NCBI GenBank assembly: GCA_025456105.1
Contig: JALOLG010000082.1
Coordinates: forward strand, 1 to 6,646
Origin: Ilumatobacteraceae bacterium
GTDB lineage: Bacteria; Actinomycetota; Acidimicrobiia; Acidimicrobiales; Ilumatobacteraceae
DNA: 6,646 nucleotides
Direction: 5' to 3'
The position numbers were made by a program, and so were the translations under genes. Shown here piece by piece: positions 5,695-6,646 of the stretch. The notes beneath the pieces were generated by a model. That model was not told the origin of the DNA. It ran no database searches and saw only the letters and a list, made by a program, of their open reading frames with translations. Within the stretch, counting starts at the first letter, position 1. Each line of letters starts with the position of its first letter.

Positions 5695-5700
5695 ACCGTA
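5695..5700 (-). promoter_or_regulatory. Candidate -10 element TACGGT of a leaderless lipoprotein promoter
   Basis: TACGGT matches TANNNT and lies six bases before the ATG at 5688, identical in sequence to the element before trpF. No clear -35 box. It would drive the lipoprotein and, by coupling, the 79-residue gene. Confidence 0.5.
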
Positions 5701-5723
5701 CGGACGGCGCCCGTGCGGGGAAT

Positions 5724-5737
5724 CCGTGGAACCACGG
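5724..5737. promoter_or_regulatory. Inverted repeat CCGTGG-AA-CCACGG, candidate operator or weak terminator
   Basis: Perfect 6-bp arms with a 2-bp centre lie in the 59-bp gap between the LuxR-type gene and the lipoprotein gene, about 23 bases upstream of the TACGGT element, just beyond where a -35 would be. The symmetry suits binding of a dimeric regulator, possibly the adjacent LuxR-type protein, but this is inference. As a transcription terminator it is poor: the stem is short, the loop tight, and no T-run follows on either strand. Confidence 0.35.
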
Positions 5738-5747
5738 TTCGTCGGCG

Positions 5748-6646
5748 TCAGCCGGTGGATCCCAGCACCCGGGCGAGCTCGGTCCGCGAGCGCACCCCGA
5801 GCTTGCGGTACGTGACGCCGAGGTGGCTCTCCACGGTGCGCACCGACAGGAACAGCGCGTCGGCGATCTCCCGGTTGGTGCGTCCGGCCGCCGCCAGCTC
5901 GGCCACTCGCCGCTCCGATTCCGAGAGCTGGTCCGGCGCACGGACGCGGACCCCGACGCGACCCAGCTCGGCACGGGCTCGGCCCGCCCACGTGGGTGCC
6001 CCGATCCGCTCGAACGTGTCGGCGGCGCCGGCGAGCAGCTCACGGGCCGCCCGCTTGCGCCGCATCCGTCGCTCGAGCACCCCGGCCACGAGATCGGTCC
6101 GGGCCTGCTCGTAGGGCGAGCCCAGGTCACCGGCGAGCTCGCGGGCCTCCGATGCGGCTGCGACGGCCACGTCGAGGTCGCCCACCGCGCCCGACCCGAG
6201 AGCGCGACCACGCGCTCCCACCAGCCGGGTCCAGACGATGCCCGTCCGCGCGGCCGACGCATCGAGCACGGCGATCAGCTCGGTCGCTCCGTCGAGGTCG
6301 CCGACCCGGACCAGCGACTCGACGAGATCACCGTGCACCCGGAACCACGAGGGCTCGTTCACGCCGAACCGACGACCGATCCGGACCGTCTCGCCGAGCA
6401 GTCGCGCCGCATCGGCGTCGGTGCCGGCGACGAGCGCCGCGACACCACCGGCGCGCGCGAACAGCGCCGCGCTCCACTCGTCGCCGCGCTCGATCGCCGC
6501 GGCGTAGGCAGCCGATGCCGACGCGGCGGCCGCGACCTCGTGCCCGGTCAGCGCCTCGACGAGCAGCCGGTACGACCGCAGCGCGTCGAACGACAGGTCG
6601 AGCTCGTCGGCCGCCTCGATCGCCTCGTCGGCGCGCGCCGACGCGT
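5748..6646 (-). CDS. LuxR-family transcriptional regulator with C-terminal HTH (5' end beyond window)
   Basis: The last 298 residues are visible and the frame stays open to the right edge, so the N-terminus is missing. The final 59 residues are a LuxR/GerE helix-turn-helix: LSESERRVAELAAAGRTNRE, IADALFLSVRTVESHLGVTY and RKLGVRSRTELARVL, with the usual TNREIA, TVESH and KLGVRSR landmarks. The preceding ~240 residues are Ala-rich helices with a repeated pattern such as FRVHGDLVESLVRVGDLDGA and ARARAELG-like ends, resembling the TPR-like helical part of large MalT/LAL-type regulators. Such proteins often carry an N-terminal ATPase, which would be outside the window; this cannot be verified. An internal GTG at 6362 is not a likely start because the helical repeats continue without change upstream of it. 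The lipoprotein gene follows on the same strand after 59 bp and may be a target. Confidence 0.9.
   Translation of the reverse strand, partial: ASARADEAIEAADELDLSFDALRSYRLLVEALTGHEVAAAASASAAYAAAIERGDEWSAALFARAGGVAALVAGTDADAARLLGETVRIGRRFGVNEPSWFRVHGDLVESLVRVGDLDGATELIAVLDASAARTGIVWTRLVGARGRALGSGAVGDLDVAVAAASEARELAGDLGSPYEQARTDLVAGVLERRMRRKRAARELLAGAADTFERIGAPTWAGRARAELGRVGVRVRAPDQLSESERRVAELAAAGRTNREIADALFLSVRTVESHLGVTYRKLGVRSRTELARVLGSTG

Noticed and set aside
5724..5737. Rho-independent terminator for the LuxR-type gene
   Set aside because: The inverted repeat has short arms, a two-base centre and no T-run, so it is listed as a candidate operator instead.
5689..5991. N-terminal extension of the lipoprotein by 101 residues
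   Set aside because: It would bury the signal peptide and lipobox inside the protein and overlaps the LuxR-type HTH coding region; the ATG at 5688 is consistent with secretion.

Overview
The window is very GC-rich, with tightly packed genes, GTG starts, 4-bp GTGA gene overlaps, few Shine-Dalgarno-like sequences and several TANNNT hexamers 6-9 bases before start codons. This points to an actinomycete-type bacterium. The protein sequences and the recO/UppS-family/glyS neighbourhood would fit a deep-branching lineage such as the Acidimicrobiia, but that assignment is inferred from sequence character and not proven.

Layout: all genes but one are on the minus strand. Reading in their direction of transcription (right to left) they are: a LuxR-type regulator running off the right edge (6646-5748); a secreted lipoprotein (5688-4891); a 79-residue hypothetical protein coupled to it by a GTGA overlap (4894-4655); a catalytically degenerate UppS-family protein (3957-3397); recO, coupled to that by another GTGA overlap (3400-2654); glyS (2632-1322); a small ABM-fold monooxygenase-like protein (1293-988); trpC (977-201); and the start of trpF, cut by the left edge (179-1). 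The single plus-strand gene (4000-4662) encodes a catalytic cis-prenyltransferase (UppS-like). It diverges from the degenerate UppS-family gene across a 42-bp gap and runs tail-to-tail into the 79-residue gene with an 8-bp overlap.

The most interesting feature is the divergent UppS-family pair. The plus-strand protein keeps the MDGNGRW and RTSGEHR active-site motifs but has lost the AYAEL segment (E. coli Glu213 position is Lys) and ends before the conserved C-terminal RXG motif. The minus-strand protein has lost the catalytic Asp and the substrate-binding arginines but keeps AYAEL and a C-terminal RRFGG (RXG). This complementary loss is the pattern of eukaryotic DHDDS/NgBR, so the two may form a two-subunit bacterial cis-prenyltransferase that makes the polyprenyl carrier lipid for the cell wall.

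The other genes are housekeeping: tryptophan synthesis (trpC, trpF), glycyl-tRNA charging (glyS) and recombination repair (recO). The right-hand third is an uncharacterised regulator/lipoprotein/small-protein group. Candidate leaderless promoters lie before trpF, the ABM gene, glyS, the uppS-like gene and the lipoprotein gene, so the minus-strand row is probably not one simple operon. No gene-free stretch exceeds 60 bases. I saw no RNA genes, insertion sequences, CRISPR arrays or long repeats.
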